From assembly GCA_002306815.1 (NCBI GenBank), contig DBTA01000028.1, positions 1-62,230 on the forward strand: a DNA stretch of 62,230 nt, given 5' to 3'. Below the pieces are notes generated by a model. That model was given only the letters and a program-made list of their open reading frames with translations, was not told the origin of the DNA and searched no databases. Of the stretch, positions 43,230 through 51,571 are shown in pieces (position 1 is the first letter of the stretch; the number at the start of each line of letters is the position of its first letter). The position numbers and the translations under genes were made by a program. This DNA comes from Dehalococcoidia bacterium UBA1328. Its GTDB lineage: Bacteria; Chloroflexota; Dehalococcoidia; Lucifugimonadales; Lucifugimonadaceae.

Positions 43230-44617
43230 TGGGTATGTACGGAGTCTGGATGTCGCAGGGTCTCGAGGCGAAGTACCGGCGTCCCGATCTGAAGGCCTCG
43301 GGAGCCAGAACTCTAAATCCCCTCGGAGAGCTTTTCGTACTGCTCTTGATCGTCGTGGTGATGGTCGGGGCGGTTTCACACGAAATGTTGATCAGTGCCG
43401 TTGGTGCTCTGGCGTTTGTCGTAGCAATGGCGTCGCGTGTGTGGGCAGCTCTCTCAATGGAAGAAATAACCATTGATCGCACAGCATCGGTTGACCACGC
43501 GTTTCAAGATGACGAAATCGATATCACATTCACTATCGAAAATCGGAAGCCACTACCGGTTCCGTGGTTAGAGATTAACGAGTACGTACCACGTGGACTG
43601 TTAATTGAAGGGCACAACGCTGTTGAACAGGCGTATCTGGGCGGATCAGAAATCAAAGCCTCGGCATCGCTCGGTGGATATGAGCGAGTCAAGGTTAAAA
43701 AAAAGGTAACGGCACTGTCTCGTGGCACTTATCGGCTCGGTAAAACACGACTTCGAAGTGGTGATCTTTTCGGACTTTACCCGTCTGAGGCGACACTCGA
43801 ACATACGCCATGGTCGATCTATGTGTATCCGACGATAAAACCTGTCCCAGGCTTTTCGTTGCCGGCGAGGCGACCAATTGGTGATTCGATGTCACGCGAT
43901 CGACTCTGGGATGATCCCTCTCGCCCCGCAGGAGTGCGTGAGTATCGGCCGGGAGATTCGATCAAGCGCATCGATTGGAAGACGACCGCGCGGCGCGGAG
44001 AGATGTTCGTTCGTCAGTTCGATCCCAGCGTGTCAGAGCATGCGGTAATTTTTGCTGAGGCCGTAACGACTGACGTTCCGTGGGAAGGTTATCGATCCGA
44101 TGTACTTGAAGGATCTATGACCGCCGCTGCGTCAATAGCCAACCACGCGTTGGATCTCGGATACAAGGTTGGGTTGGTTACCAACGGTGTGAGCGCAATG
44201 TCCGCTTCACATGCAGTCGTTACACCCGGGAGTGGAGCTTCTCAGCTGACTACTCTTCTTGAGTCGCTTGCGATGGTCCATCCGATCGGAGTCAGGAGCC
44301 TTGACGAATTTGCCAGGAGTCGACGTGGTGCGGTGCCGCCAAATTCGACAATCATTCACATTGGCGGAATTTACCACGCGCGAACAATGAATTATCTGAT
44401 GGGACTGCGACGGACCGGGCATCCAGTCATCATGTTGCACACGGGCAGGGAAGAGCCACCTGACTATCCTGCGTTCGAAGTGCGAGACGGTCGAGCGATG
44501 TTCCTTGAGTCGGCAGGCACCACAGGAACCGCAGATTTCCGTCGTCCTGGCGGTTCAGCACATGAATGGGGCGAACTTCCTATTTCTGACTCAGTCAACG
44601 GAAGTGAGCAGCGTTAA
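43229..44617 (+). CDS. DUF58 domain protein
   Basis: A 462-residue protein with two N-terminal membrane helices (LLIVVVMVGAVSHEMLISAV and neighbours), a beta-rich CARDB-like middle (FTIENRKPLPVPWLEINEYV) and the DUF58 core VREYRPGDSIKRIDWKTTAR followed by a vWA-like region. It is the standard partner of MoxR. Start GTG at 43229 overlapping the moxR stop; ATG at 43235 is an alternative. It overlaps the next gene by one base. Confidence 0.9.
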   Translation: MGMYGVWMSQGLEAKYRRPDLKASGARTLNPLGELFVLLLIVVVMVGAVSHEMLISAVGALAFVVAMASRVWAALSMEEITIDRTASVDHAFQDDEIDITFTIENRKPLPVPWLEINEYVPRGLLIEGHNAVEQAYLGGSEIKASASLGGYERVKVKKKVTALSRGTYRLGKTRLRSGDLFGLYPSEATLEHTPWSIYVYPTIKPVPGFSLPARRPIGDSMSRDRLWDDPSRPAGVREYRPGDSIKRIDWKTTARRGEMFVRQFDPSVSEHAVIFAEAVTTDVPWEGYRSDVLEGSMTAAASIANHALDLGYKVGLVTNGVSAMSASHAVVTPGSGASQLTTLLESLAMVHPIGVRSLDEFARSRRGAVPPNSTIIHIGGIYHARTMNYLMGLRRTGHPVIMLHTGREEPPDYPAFEVRDGRAMFLESAGTTGTADFRRPGGSAHEWGELPISDSVNGSEQR

Positions 44618-46035
44618 TGCGGAACTATACGGCAATATCGTTCGCTTCCCTCGTAGTTGTCGAGAGTATCTGGTGGTTCTCCTTGCTTGCCGTTGTCGGA
44701 GGTATGTTCGGTTTAGGTGGGTCGCCGTTGCCGTGGGGTTCGGTACTCATAGTGCTGGCGGTCGGAGTGTTTGCAGCCTGGATTTTTGGCGGTGGCAAAG
44801 GCGCCGCCGCGACCATGGCGATTTATCAAGGCGCAGTCGCTTTTGTTGCTGTCTATCTCGCTCTCGCTACAGTTACAGTAACCGATTCATGGTCATTCAA
44901 GCCCGCCTGGCCTGTCGACACGTTCGGGGGGACGTATGGAGCCGAAGGTGTAGTAGACGTGATTCTCGCAGTCATCGCTGCTGTCTGGTTTTGGTACCGA
45001 GCGCAAAGCATGTTTGTGGAAGGCGGATTAGCTCGTCGGCTGAGTCGAGCGTTCAAGATCGGAACCGCGTTTATAGCCATTGGTTTGCTTGTTGAGTATG
45101 GCGCGATTCGCTCTGACATAGGCATATCACCATTGATACTGCCGTTCTTTGGCGCCGCTTTAATTGGTATGGCAGCTTCGCGAATACCTCAGTCGGAATC
45201 GAATAGCCAGGCTTCGTGGCCGATTGTGATAGCGGTTTCTGTTGGAACGATCCTCGGGCTAGGTGCGATCGGCGGCGTACTTACCGGTAGATACGGCGAC
45301 GTTGGCGTACGTGGACTGGTGAACCTTTGGGGTGCGTTTGTTGACGCGATGTTGTGGATTCTCCGCTATCCGCTCGAATGGATTATGACGGCCATATGGA
45401 ACCTGATTCTATGGCTCCAGAGTTTGTCGGAGCGCGATGAAGAGGGAGTCGAACAGGAACCACCGGGTCCCCTTTCCGAAGAAATGGTCAATCCAGCCGT
45501 CGAACGTGCGGAGGATGCCACGAACTTCGCTATCGAAGCACTCCGATGGCCACTTTCTATTCTCTTGCTTGTTGTCCTATTTTTCGTTCTCGTATTCGCA
45601 TATCGCAGGTTTTCAGCTCGTCTTGGCGAAGAAGAGGAGGCCGATCGCGAATCGATCCGAGGAGACGCCGACGCTAGAGCCGATATGGCGAAGTTGCTGA
45701 CGAATCTGCTTCCAAGCTGGGCACGCAGTGGAAAGAAGCGATCCCTATGGAAGTGGCCGGAAGGAGAGGTGGGAGTTGCCGAGGCATTCCTTCTTTATTT
45801 CGACACTCTCACGCACGCAATAAAGCGAGGAATGACCTACGAACCTAACGAGACGCCAAACGAGCGGATGGACGCTCTGACTGTGTTCTTGCCCGGAGCT
45901 CCGGTCGGAGCGATTACTTCGACGTTCAACGCTGCGTGCTACGGTGCGGTTCCGGGCGATATTGACGAGATCGCTCAGCTTCGCCAGCAGGTTGAGCTTG
46001 CTGCCAAGAAGCCGAAACCAGGAGACATGGACTAG
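44617..46035 (+). CDS. DUF4129-like multi-spanning membrane protein
   Basis: A 472-residue protein with several N-terminal membrane helices, another near residues 312–332 (WPLSILLLVVLFFVLVFAYR) and a cytoplasmic C-terminal domain containing AFLLYFDTLTHAIKRGMTYE and PNERMDALTVFLP, the DUF4129 pattern. Such genes follow moxR–DUF58 pairs, often with a transglutaminase-like protein, which is absent here. Its stop codon lies in an arm of an inverted repeat shared with pyk. Confidence 0.8.
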   Translation: MRNYTAISFASLVVVESIWWFSLLAVVGGMFGLGGSPLPWGSVLIVLAVGVFAAWIFGGGKGAAATMAIYQGAVAFVAVYLALATVTVTDSWSFKPAWPVDTFGGTYGAEGVVDVILAVIAAVWFWYRAQSMFVEGGLARRLSRAFKIGTAFIAIGLLVEYGAIRSDIGISPLILPFFGAALIGMAASRIPQSESNSQASWPIVIAVSVGTILGLGAIGGVLTGRYGDVGVRGLVNLWGAFVDAMLWILRYPLEWIMTAIWNLILWLQSLSERDEEGVEQEPPGPLSEEMVNPAVERAEDATNFAIEALRWPLSILLLVVLFFVLVFAYRRFSARLGEEEEADRESIRGDADARADMAKLLTNLLPSWARSGKKRSLWKWPEGEVGVAEAFLLYFDTLTHAIKRGMTYEPNETPNERMDALTVFLPGAPVGAITSTFNAACYGAVPGDIDEIAQLRQQVELAAKKPKPGDMD

Positions 46036-46056
46036 TTTTTGCCGAACGAAACTAGT
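46031..46056. terminator. inverted repeat carrying both stop codons of convergent genes
   Basis: ACTAGTTT (46031–46038) and AAACTAGT (46049–46056) form a perfect 8-bp stem. TAG at 46033–46035 ends the DUF4129 gene and, on the other strand, TAG at 46052–46054 ends pyk. T-runs lie on the loop side, so activity as a terminator is plausible but not certain. Confidence 0.5.
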
Positions 46057-47542
46057 GGTGTCTGATCGGCTCAGGGAGTGTAATTACCCGTAGTAGGTTG
46101 GTCGTGCCAGGGACGCCAATTGGAAGACCTACGACCGTTACGACTACATCGCCTTCTTTGGCGATTTTAGTTTCCAATGCAAGGTCCGATGCTGCATGGA
46201 ACATCGCCTGTATTTCGTCGTACTGATCGACTGTTACCGGGATTACTCCCCAACGAAGTGCGAGCTTGGCACCGGCCGAGAAATCTGGCGTCAGCGCCAA
46301 CAATGGAGTGCGGGGTCTATACGATGCGACGCGACCTGCGGTACTGCCGGATTCGGTAAATGCAATGATCGATTTGGCGTTGAGACTTGCGGCGACAACA
46401 CCAGCGCTGTGGGCGATTGCGTCGTCTACAGCCAACCCACCCTTAGAAGCCACGTCCCGTCGTCGATCTGCTAGTTCTGAATATTCAAGATACTGTTCGG
46501 CGCGCTTGGCGATCTTAGTCATTGCCTGAACAGAGCGGAACGGGTGTTTTCCGACCGAGGTTTCTGCCGATAGCATGATTGCGTCTGTACCGTCGCGCAC
46601 GGCGTTGTAAACGTCGGTCACTTCAGCTCGAGTCGGTGATGGCGACTCGATCATAGATTCCATCATTTGCGTAGCAGTTATAACGGGCTTGCCGCTTTCG
46701 TTTGCCATTCGAATGATGCGTTTTTGGACTGAAGGAACGCGCTCAAAGGGCAGTTCGACACCGAGGTCACCTCGGGCCACCATTACCGCATCAGATTCAA
46801 CAAGGATTTCCTCAAGGTTATCGACAGCCTGTTGAATTTCGATCTTCGCTACGAACTGTGGAGTGACACCTGATTCAGCAAGCTGTTTGCGCACACGATT
46901 AACATCGCCACCGTCCCTCACATAAGATAGCCCAACGAAATCGACATCTGACGAAGCGACCCATGCAAGCGCTTCTTCGGTTTCAGGAGTGAAATAGTCG
47001 ACAGTGGTCGTGTTGCCAGGTGCTGTGACTGCCTTGTTCGGCTTCATTACTCCTCCCATGGTCACACGGCAAAGGATCTCCTCGTCGTCAATATCTTCCA
47101 CCCGGAGTTCCACCGAGCCTTCGTCGATGAGGATCGGCGCACCCTTTTTGATGTCGTTGTTAAGTCCATGAGGCCATACGTTAGCTCGGTCGACAGTTCC
47201 GTCACATGGCGTTCGTTGAAGAGTGAATGATTGACCGGTCGTGAGAGTTATTTCCGGTTCGGACATTTCGCCAACACGGTATTTCGGACCTGGCAGGTCG
47301 GCGAGGATTCCGACAGCCACTCCCATTTCGATAGAAGATTGACGAACGATTTCCACGTATGAGTCGTGGTCGGCACTACTTCCGTGACTCAGGTTAAGAC
47401 GAGCCACCGACATTCCGGCGCGGATCAGTCGCTTTATTTTCGGCAGAGTTCCAGTGGCCGGGCCTATAGTGCAAACAATCCTGGTCCGAGCCCTGCTCTT
47501 CAAAAAAGAAGGGAGTAGATAGGAACTATCGGTATCTGCCAA
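46052..47542 (-). CDS. pyk: pyruvate kinase
   Basis: A 496-residue glycolytic enzyme converting phosphoenolpyruvate and ADP to pyruvate and ATP. Conserved parts: TRIVCTIGPATG, ARLNLSHGS, the ADP/Mg segment VMVARGDLGVELPFERVP, the active-site TATQMMESMIESPSPTRAEV and VRDGTDAIMLSAET. The C-terminal domain includes VGLPIGVPGTTNLLRV. Single gene, convergent with the DUF4129 gene. Confidence 0.96.
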   Translation of the reverse strand: MADTDSSYLLPSFLKSRARTRIVCTIGPATGTLPKIKRLIRAGMSVARLNLSHGSSADHDSYVEIVRQSSIEMGVAVGILADLPGPKYRVGEMSEPEITLTTGQSFTLQRTPCDGTVDRANVWPHGLNNDIKKGAPILIDEGSVELRVEDIDDEEILCRVTMGGVMKPNKAVTAPGNTTTVDYFTPETEEALAWVASSDVDFVGLSYVRDGGDVNRVRKQLAESGVTPQFVAKIEIQQAVDNLEEILVESDAVMVARGDLGVELPFERVPSVQKRIIRMANESGKPVITATQMMESMIESPSPTRAEVTDVYNAVRDGTDAIMLSAETSVGKHPFRSVQAMTKIAKRAEQYLEYSELADRRRDVASKGGLAVDDAIAHSAGVVAASLNAKSIIAFTESGSTAGRVASYRPRTPLLALTPDFSAGAKLALRWGVIPVTVDQYDEIQAMFHAASDLALETKIAKEGDVVVTVVGLPIGVPGTTNLLRVITLPEPIRHH

Positions 47543-47779
47543 GCGATTCTCCTGTGGATGCCAGAGTTAGCCGGAAAAATGTAATTTCGGCGCGTTTCAT
47601 GCTGGTAGTCTGGTAGTGTGGATGTGCTGTGATGTCGAGGATACACACTTTCAACCGCCGAATGATGTGTATTTTAAGCCGAGTTTGAGTTCACAAATTT
47701 GACACAAAATCTCACAGGTCTACCATTCATATAAGATCTCCGTATTTTTGCTAAACATTTATTAACTCAGGATCTACTC
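47543..47779. other. divergent spacer between pyk and the zinc-ribbon gene
   Basis: This 237-base spacer should hold promoters for both genes. TTGACA at 47699–47704 is a perfect -35 hexamer on the plus strand; TACCAT (47721–47726) at 16 bases is a possible -10, and TATAAG (47730–47735) is a better hexamer but too far at 25 bases. No coding capacity is seen. Confidence 0.4.
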
Positions 47780-48478
47780 GTGACAATCGCACAATCTCTG
47801 CTAGCTCTACAAGACACGGATCAGTCTCTGGCACTGCGCCGTCGAGAATATAGAGAGATTGAGGTGGAACTTGCTTCAGAGGGTGGACTTCCTGAACTTC
47901 GCGACAAATGTGAGAAGACTCGCAAACGAGAACTTGAAGCAAAAGTAGAGACGGCTCGACTGGAATCCGATCTCGCTACTCTTAAAGATCAGGTCGGCGA
48001 ACTCGAAACCCGGCTCTACGGTGGATCGATTACCAACGTCCGAGAGCTTACTGCTATCGAAACCGAACACTCCACTACTCGACGTAATCTTGCGCAAGTC
48101 GAAGAGTCCATCGCTCCTGCGGAAGTTGCCGCTGAACATGCCAGGCAGCAGTACGAAGATCTCAGCAAGGAGCTCGAAGAGCGAGAGAAGAGTTGGGAGA
48201 CACGGAAGGTTGAGCTTCGTCTGGAAATGGCCAAACGAGGAACCGTATTCAACGAAATGCTGAAGGCTCGAAACCTAGAAGCGGCTCAAATTCCAGAAGA
48301 GGATCTGGCGCGCTACACACGCTTGTTCCGATCTAATCGCGGGGTCGCAGTTGTTCGAGTCGACAGAGGTGTTTGCCAGGGATGCGCAGTTCGACTCCCG
48401 GTCGGAGAATTGACCCGTCTTCGTGCCGCAGACGGTCCTATCCCCTGCAGTTGTGGCAGGGCGCTACTGACAGAGTAA
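47780..48478 (+). CDS. CdsZ-like coiled-coil zinc-ribbon protein (DUF164)
   Basis: A 232-residue protein made of a long antiparallel coiled coil (residues 10–175, rich in Glu, Leu and Arg) and a C4 zinc ribbon at the end: GVCQGCAVRLPVGE and PIPCSCGRALL. This is the DUF164/CdsZ arrangement, proteins often proposed to act as nucleic-acid or ribosome-associated factors. Its TAA stop is followed directly by TAG and then by the TTG of the recombinase-like gene in the same frame, so the two genes are likely translated together. Confidence 0.85.
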   Translation: MTIAQSLLALQDTDQSLALRRREYREIEVELASEGGLPELRDKCEKTRKRELEAKVETARLESDLATLKDQVGELETRLYGGSITNVRELTAIETEHSTTRRNLAQVEESIAPAEVAAEHARQQYEDLSKELEEREKSWETRKVELRLEMAKRGTVFNEMLKARNLEAAQIPEEDLARYTRLFRSNRGVAVVRVDRGVCQGCAVRLPVGELTRLRAADGPIPCSCGRALLTE

Positions 48479-48481
48479 TAG

Positions 48482-49930
48482 TTGCGAGCTGTCGGATTCC
48501 ATAGTAGACCCGCCCAAAGCACAAACGCGTCCCTTGACACACAAAGCAGTGGGGGCGCTTTTGATTTAAGCGACCGTCTCACACCTAGAGCCGAGATTGA
48601 GCTTTACTGTCAACGTAACTCTCACCAGCTAATCAACTGGTACGAACCGGCTGAAGATGAGGCGCCGAACGATTTCGATGCGCGGCACGATCGTTACAGG
48701 CAAATGATCGCCTCGTTCACCGGTGCCAACGCCCGTTTGGCACTAGTTCTGGTCCCTGACGCATCGCACCTTGCAGAGGATCTCGAAACCCTCGTCGAGA
48801 GATTGCTGGAACTGGATCATCTGGGCACAGAAGTAAGATGTACGGATCCCGACTTGCCCGACGCATTGCAAAGTGGCGAGCGACTTCTTGGAATCGGAGG
48901 CAAGTCACCTCAAAGGCAGGCTCGGATACGTAACTCCATCGCTGCGAAAGCATCTCGCGGTGAGGTGCTTGGTCGGACACCTTACGGCTACGCGGCTGGT
49001 CCTGATGGACTGTTGAAACCGGTGGAAGACGAATCGGTAATCGTCAAAGAAATTTTCGAAACATACGCCGGTCCATGGCACGGAGAGGATTCAAAACCCC
49101 TCGGTGGTCCGGGACTCCGAGCAATAGCTCGAACTTTGAACGATAGGGGACTGAGGACTCGCACGGGCAGACCCTGGTCACCTCTGGCAATTGCAGGAAT
49201 ACTGAAAAACCGGACGTATCTAGGGACCTACACTCGCTACGGTGTTCGTATAGCCGGTAGTCACGAACCTCTTGTGAGACGAGAAATTTTCAATCGAGCG
49301 GATGCCGTTACAAAATCTCGATCTCCAAGACGACGGAAGGCTTCTGAACCGCCGTACATATTTGGTGGTATTGCTCGGTGCAACCTATGTGGGCGGGGGC
49401 TAGCAGGTCTCACTAGGCGAAGGGAATGGAAGCGCACTAACGGAACTTCCACTTCGAAGTCATATAGATATTACGAATGCCCATCGCGAGACGCCCTTCG
49501 TGAGCGTGGGGATGACGGGACACCGCGCCACTCTGCATGGCACGCAGGCGAACTAGATGAAGCCGTTCGCGAGCAAGTTAGACGGTGGGGCGTCCGCGTC
49601 AAGAAGAAGCTTCGACCCATCACGGGCGATTCTCTAGCGGACGTTGTGGCCGAAGCCGAACGTCAATTCAACAGGGCGTTACGGATGGTCGCTTCGGCGT
49701 ATGGAACTCTCGGAGACCTGGAGAAGCCGCTTCAAGAATTAAATCGAGCACGGGAATCTGTGGCACAAGCAGGCGATAGTTCGGTCAGAAAAGTTGATAT
49801 TACTGAGCTCGATCGACTAATAGCCGATCTCTTAGGTGAACAGGTCGAACCTGCAAGACGGGCGGCCAATGCACTGATCGAGCGCGTGGTTGCGGATGAA
49901 GACAATTTCGAAGTAATTCCACGTACTTAA
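48482..49930 (+). CDS. serine-recombinase homologue with a probably inactive catalytic domain
   Basis: A 482-residue protein with the large serine recombinase layout: N-terminal resolvase-like fold (1–150), recombinase domain (GRTPYGYAAGPDG, then GLRAIARTLNDRGLRTRTGR and WSPLAIAGILKNRTYLGTY), zinc ribbon (ARCNLCGRGL to YECPS) and a coiled coil. The N-terminus reads RAVGFHSRPAQSTNASLDTQ where active enzymes have GYxRVST: proline stands at the serine position. The motif normally DRLSRD is SHLAED, losing both arginines. DNA cleavage is therefore unlikely. The TTG start follows tandem stops of the preceding gene. A structural or regulatory DNA-binding role is inferred. Confidence 0.8.
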   Translation: MRAVGFHSRPAQSTNASLDTQSSGGAFDLSDRLTPRAEIELYCQRNSHQLINWYEPAEDEAPNDFDARHDRYRQMIASFTGANARLALVLVPDASHLAEDLETLVERLLELDHLGTEVRCTDPDLPDALQSGERLLGIGGKSPQRQARIRNSIAAKASRGEVLGRTPYGYAAGPDGLLKPVEDESVIVKEIFETYAGPWHGEDSKPLGGPGLRAIARTLNDRGLRTRTGRPWSPLAIAGILKNRTYLGTYTRYGVRIAGSHEPLVRREIFNRADAVTKSRSPRRRKASEPPYIFGGIARCNLCGRGLAGLTRRREWKRTNGTSTSKSYRYYECPSRDALRERGDDGTPRHSAWHAGELDEAVREQVRRWGVRVKKKLRPITGDSLADVVAEAERQFNRALRMVASAYGTLGDLEKPLQELNRARESVAQAGDSSVRKVDITELDRLIADLLGEQVEPARRAANALIERVVADEDNFEVIPRT

Positions 49931-50037
49931 CGTCTCGCTCGTCTCTGTATCCACAATAAACATCGCTGAATAGAAGTAATCATATTACTATTAGTAAGTA
50001 ATGTTGGTTATCACCTAGTTTTCGTTCGGAGAAAATC

Positions 50038-51027
50038 ATGCCTGCCGTAGTGGTCGAGAACATTCTTGCTCTTGACCGAATTTCCCGTCCTGCCGAAGTG
50101 AGCAAATCATGCCCTGTGATGACGATCACAACTGCACCATCCGGATTTGAAGGCGAAGGCTTCCCAGTTCGACGAGGCTTTGCCGGAATTCTGTAAAAGT
50201 ACCTCGATCCGTTCATCATGATGGATCAAATGGGCGAAGTTGAATATCGGGCCTTTTAAGGGAAAGGAACACCCTGGCACCCACATCGTGGTTTTGAAAC
50301 TGTCACCTAGATGATCGACGGGGTGATGAAACATCGCGATTCGGAAGGCGGCGACGGTGTCATTACCGATGGCGACACGCAGTGGATGACGGCAGGTGCA
50401 GGAATTCTTCACATCGAAGCTCCAACAGAGGAGATCGTAATTAGCGGTGGAACTGTTCATGGAACCCAGTTGTGGGTGAACCTGCCGCGCGAGAAGAAGT
50501 GGGCTCCACCGAGGTACCAGAACATTTCTCGCAAGAATCTTTCGCTGTTAAGTTCGCATGACGGCGGAGCGTTTGTTCGGGTAATTGCAGGAGGACTCGC
50601 CGGACATGTAGGTCCCGGCATCACCTACTCACCAATAACTTATCTCCACGCAACAGTGAGCCCAGGCGCACAACTCGAACTTTCGTGGAACTCGGATTAC
50701 AACGCGCTCGCTTACGTACTTTCAGGAAACGGTACGGTCGGACCCAATCGAAACGCCATTCACATGGGACAGGCGGCGTTATTTGGTCAGGGTGACTCGA
50801 TAATGGTCACTGCCGATGAAGAGCAAGACAGTACGTCATCAGAGCTGGAGATACTGCTTATTCGCGGACAACCAATTCGCGAACCCTTTGCCTGGTACGG
50901 TCCGTTCGTGATGAACACTGAGGAAGAGCTGCAGCAAGCGTTCGCCGACTATCACTCTGGAAAGTTGGGAGTAATTCCACCGGATGTGATTCCTCACTCA
51001 AATGTTGGTGAAGACGCTCAAGCGTAG
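50038..51027 (+). pseudogene. pirin-family gene broken by three in-frame stops
   Basis: From the ATG at 50038, with ribosome binding site CGGAG, one frame of 329 codons reads a pirin: FPVRRGFAGIL, YLDPFIMMDQMGEVEY, GKGTPWHPHRGFETVT, then DGDTQWMTAGAGILHIEAP to the end at 51027. It is interrupted by TAA 50194–50196, TAA 50257–50259 and TAG 50308–50310 without any frameshift. A shortened product from the ATG at 50311 would lack the HPH metal ligands. The remaining 239 codons are intact, suggesting recent inactivation. Confidence 0.85.
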
Positions 51028-51094
51028 GCAGATAACGAGTTTTAGTTCCGATCGGTCCGCTCTTTCCAAGGTATTTACCGGTAACCTAGTAAAT

Positions 51095-51478
51095 GTCGCG
51101 AGGAGGATGGACGGTCGCTGCTGCGCTAGGCGCAGGAGAGGAAAGTCCGAGCACCTCATGAATCAGAGTGCCTGCTAACGGCAGGGCGGGGCGACCCGAC
51201 AGAAAGTGCCACAGAAAACATACCGCCCGATTAGCGAATAGCTTATTGAGGTAAGGGTGAAAAGGTGCGGTAAGAGCGCACCGCTCGGATGGTGACATGC
51301 GAGGCAAGGTAAACCTCACTCGGTGCAAGACCAAATAGGGAAGCGGTGACCGGATTCGGGTAGCTTCCGGGTTGGTTGCTTGAGCCTGCGGGTAACTTTG
51401 GGCCTAGATGGATGGCCGTCGCTGGCTTCGGCACGTTCGAAGCGAGTACAGGACTCGGCTTATAGTCCGCCTCGCGGC
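51095..51478 (+). ncRNA. rnpB: RNase P RNA (bacterial class A)
   Basis: The RNA component that removes tRNA 5' leaders. Conserved elements in order: GAGGAAAGTCCG-like CR-I (GAGAGGAAAGTCCGAGC near 51135), ACAGAAAACATACCGCC, GGTAAGGGTGAAAAGGTGCG, GGCAAGGTAAACC, GTGCAAGACCAAATAGG and the terminal TTATAGTCCGCC. P1 pairs GTCGCGAGG (51095–51103) with CCTCGCGGC (51470–51478). A strong terminator follows at once. Confidence 0.95.
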
Positions 51479-51492
51479 GAGACTCTTACGAG

Positions 51493-51527
51493 AATAGCCC
51501 CCGGCAAAACCGGGGGCTATTGTTTTT
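51493..51527 (+). terminator. rho-independent terminator of rnpB
   Basis: AATAGCCCCCGG (51493–51504) pairs perfectly with CCGGGGGCTATT (51510–51521) around CAAAA, followed by GTTTTT. It lies 15 bases after the mature RNase P RNA end. Confidence 0.95.
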
Positions 51528-51571
51528 ATGTTTTGTCGTAGTCAGGATCGAGTGTTCACCAGATCAGTCGA

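Noticed and set aside
48482..49930. Prophage or integrative element around the recombinase homologue
   Set aside because: No structural, replication or att-like sequences are found; neighbours are housekeeping genes and the catalytic residues are missing.
50038..51027. Stop-codon reassignment or readthrough as explanation for in-frame stops
   Set aside because: TAA, TAG and TGA all end intact genes normally, conserved genes have no internal stops, and the replaced residues differ from site to site. Gene decay explains the pattern better.
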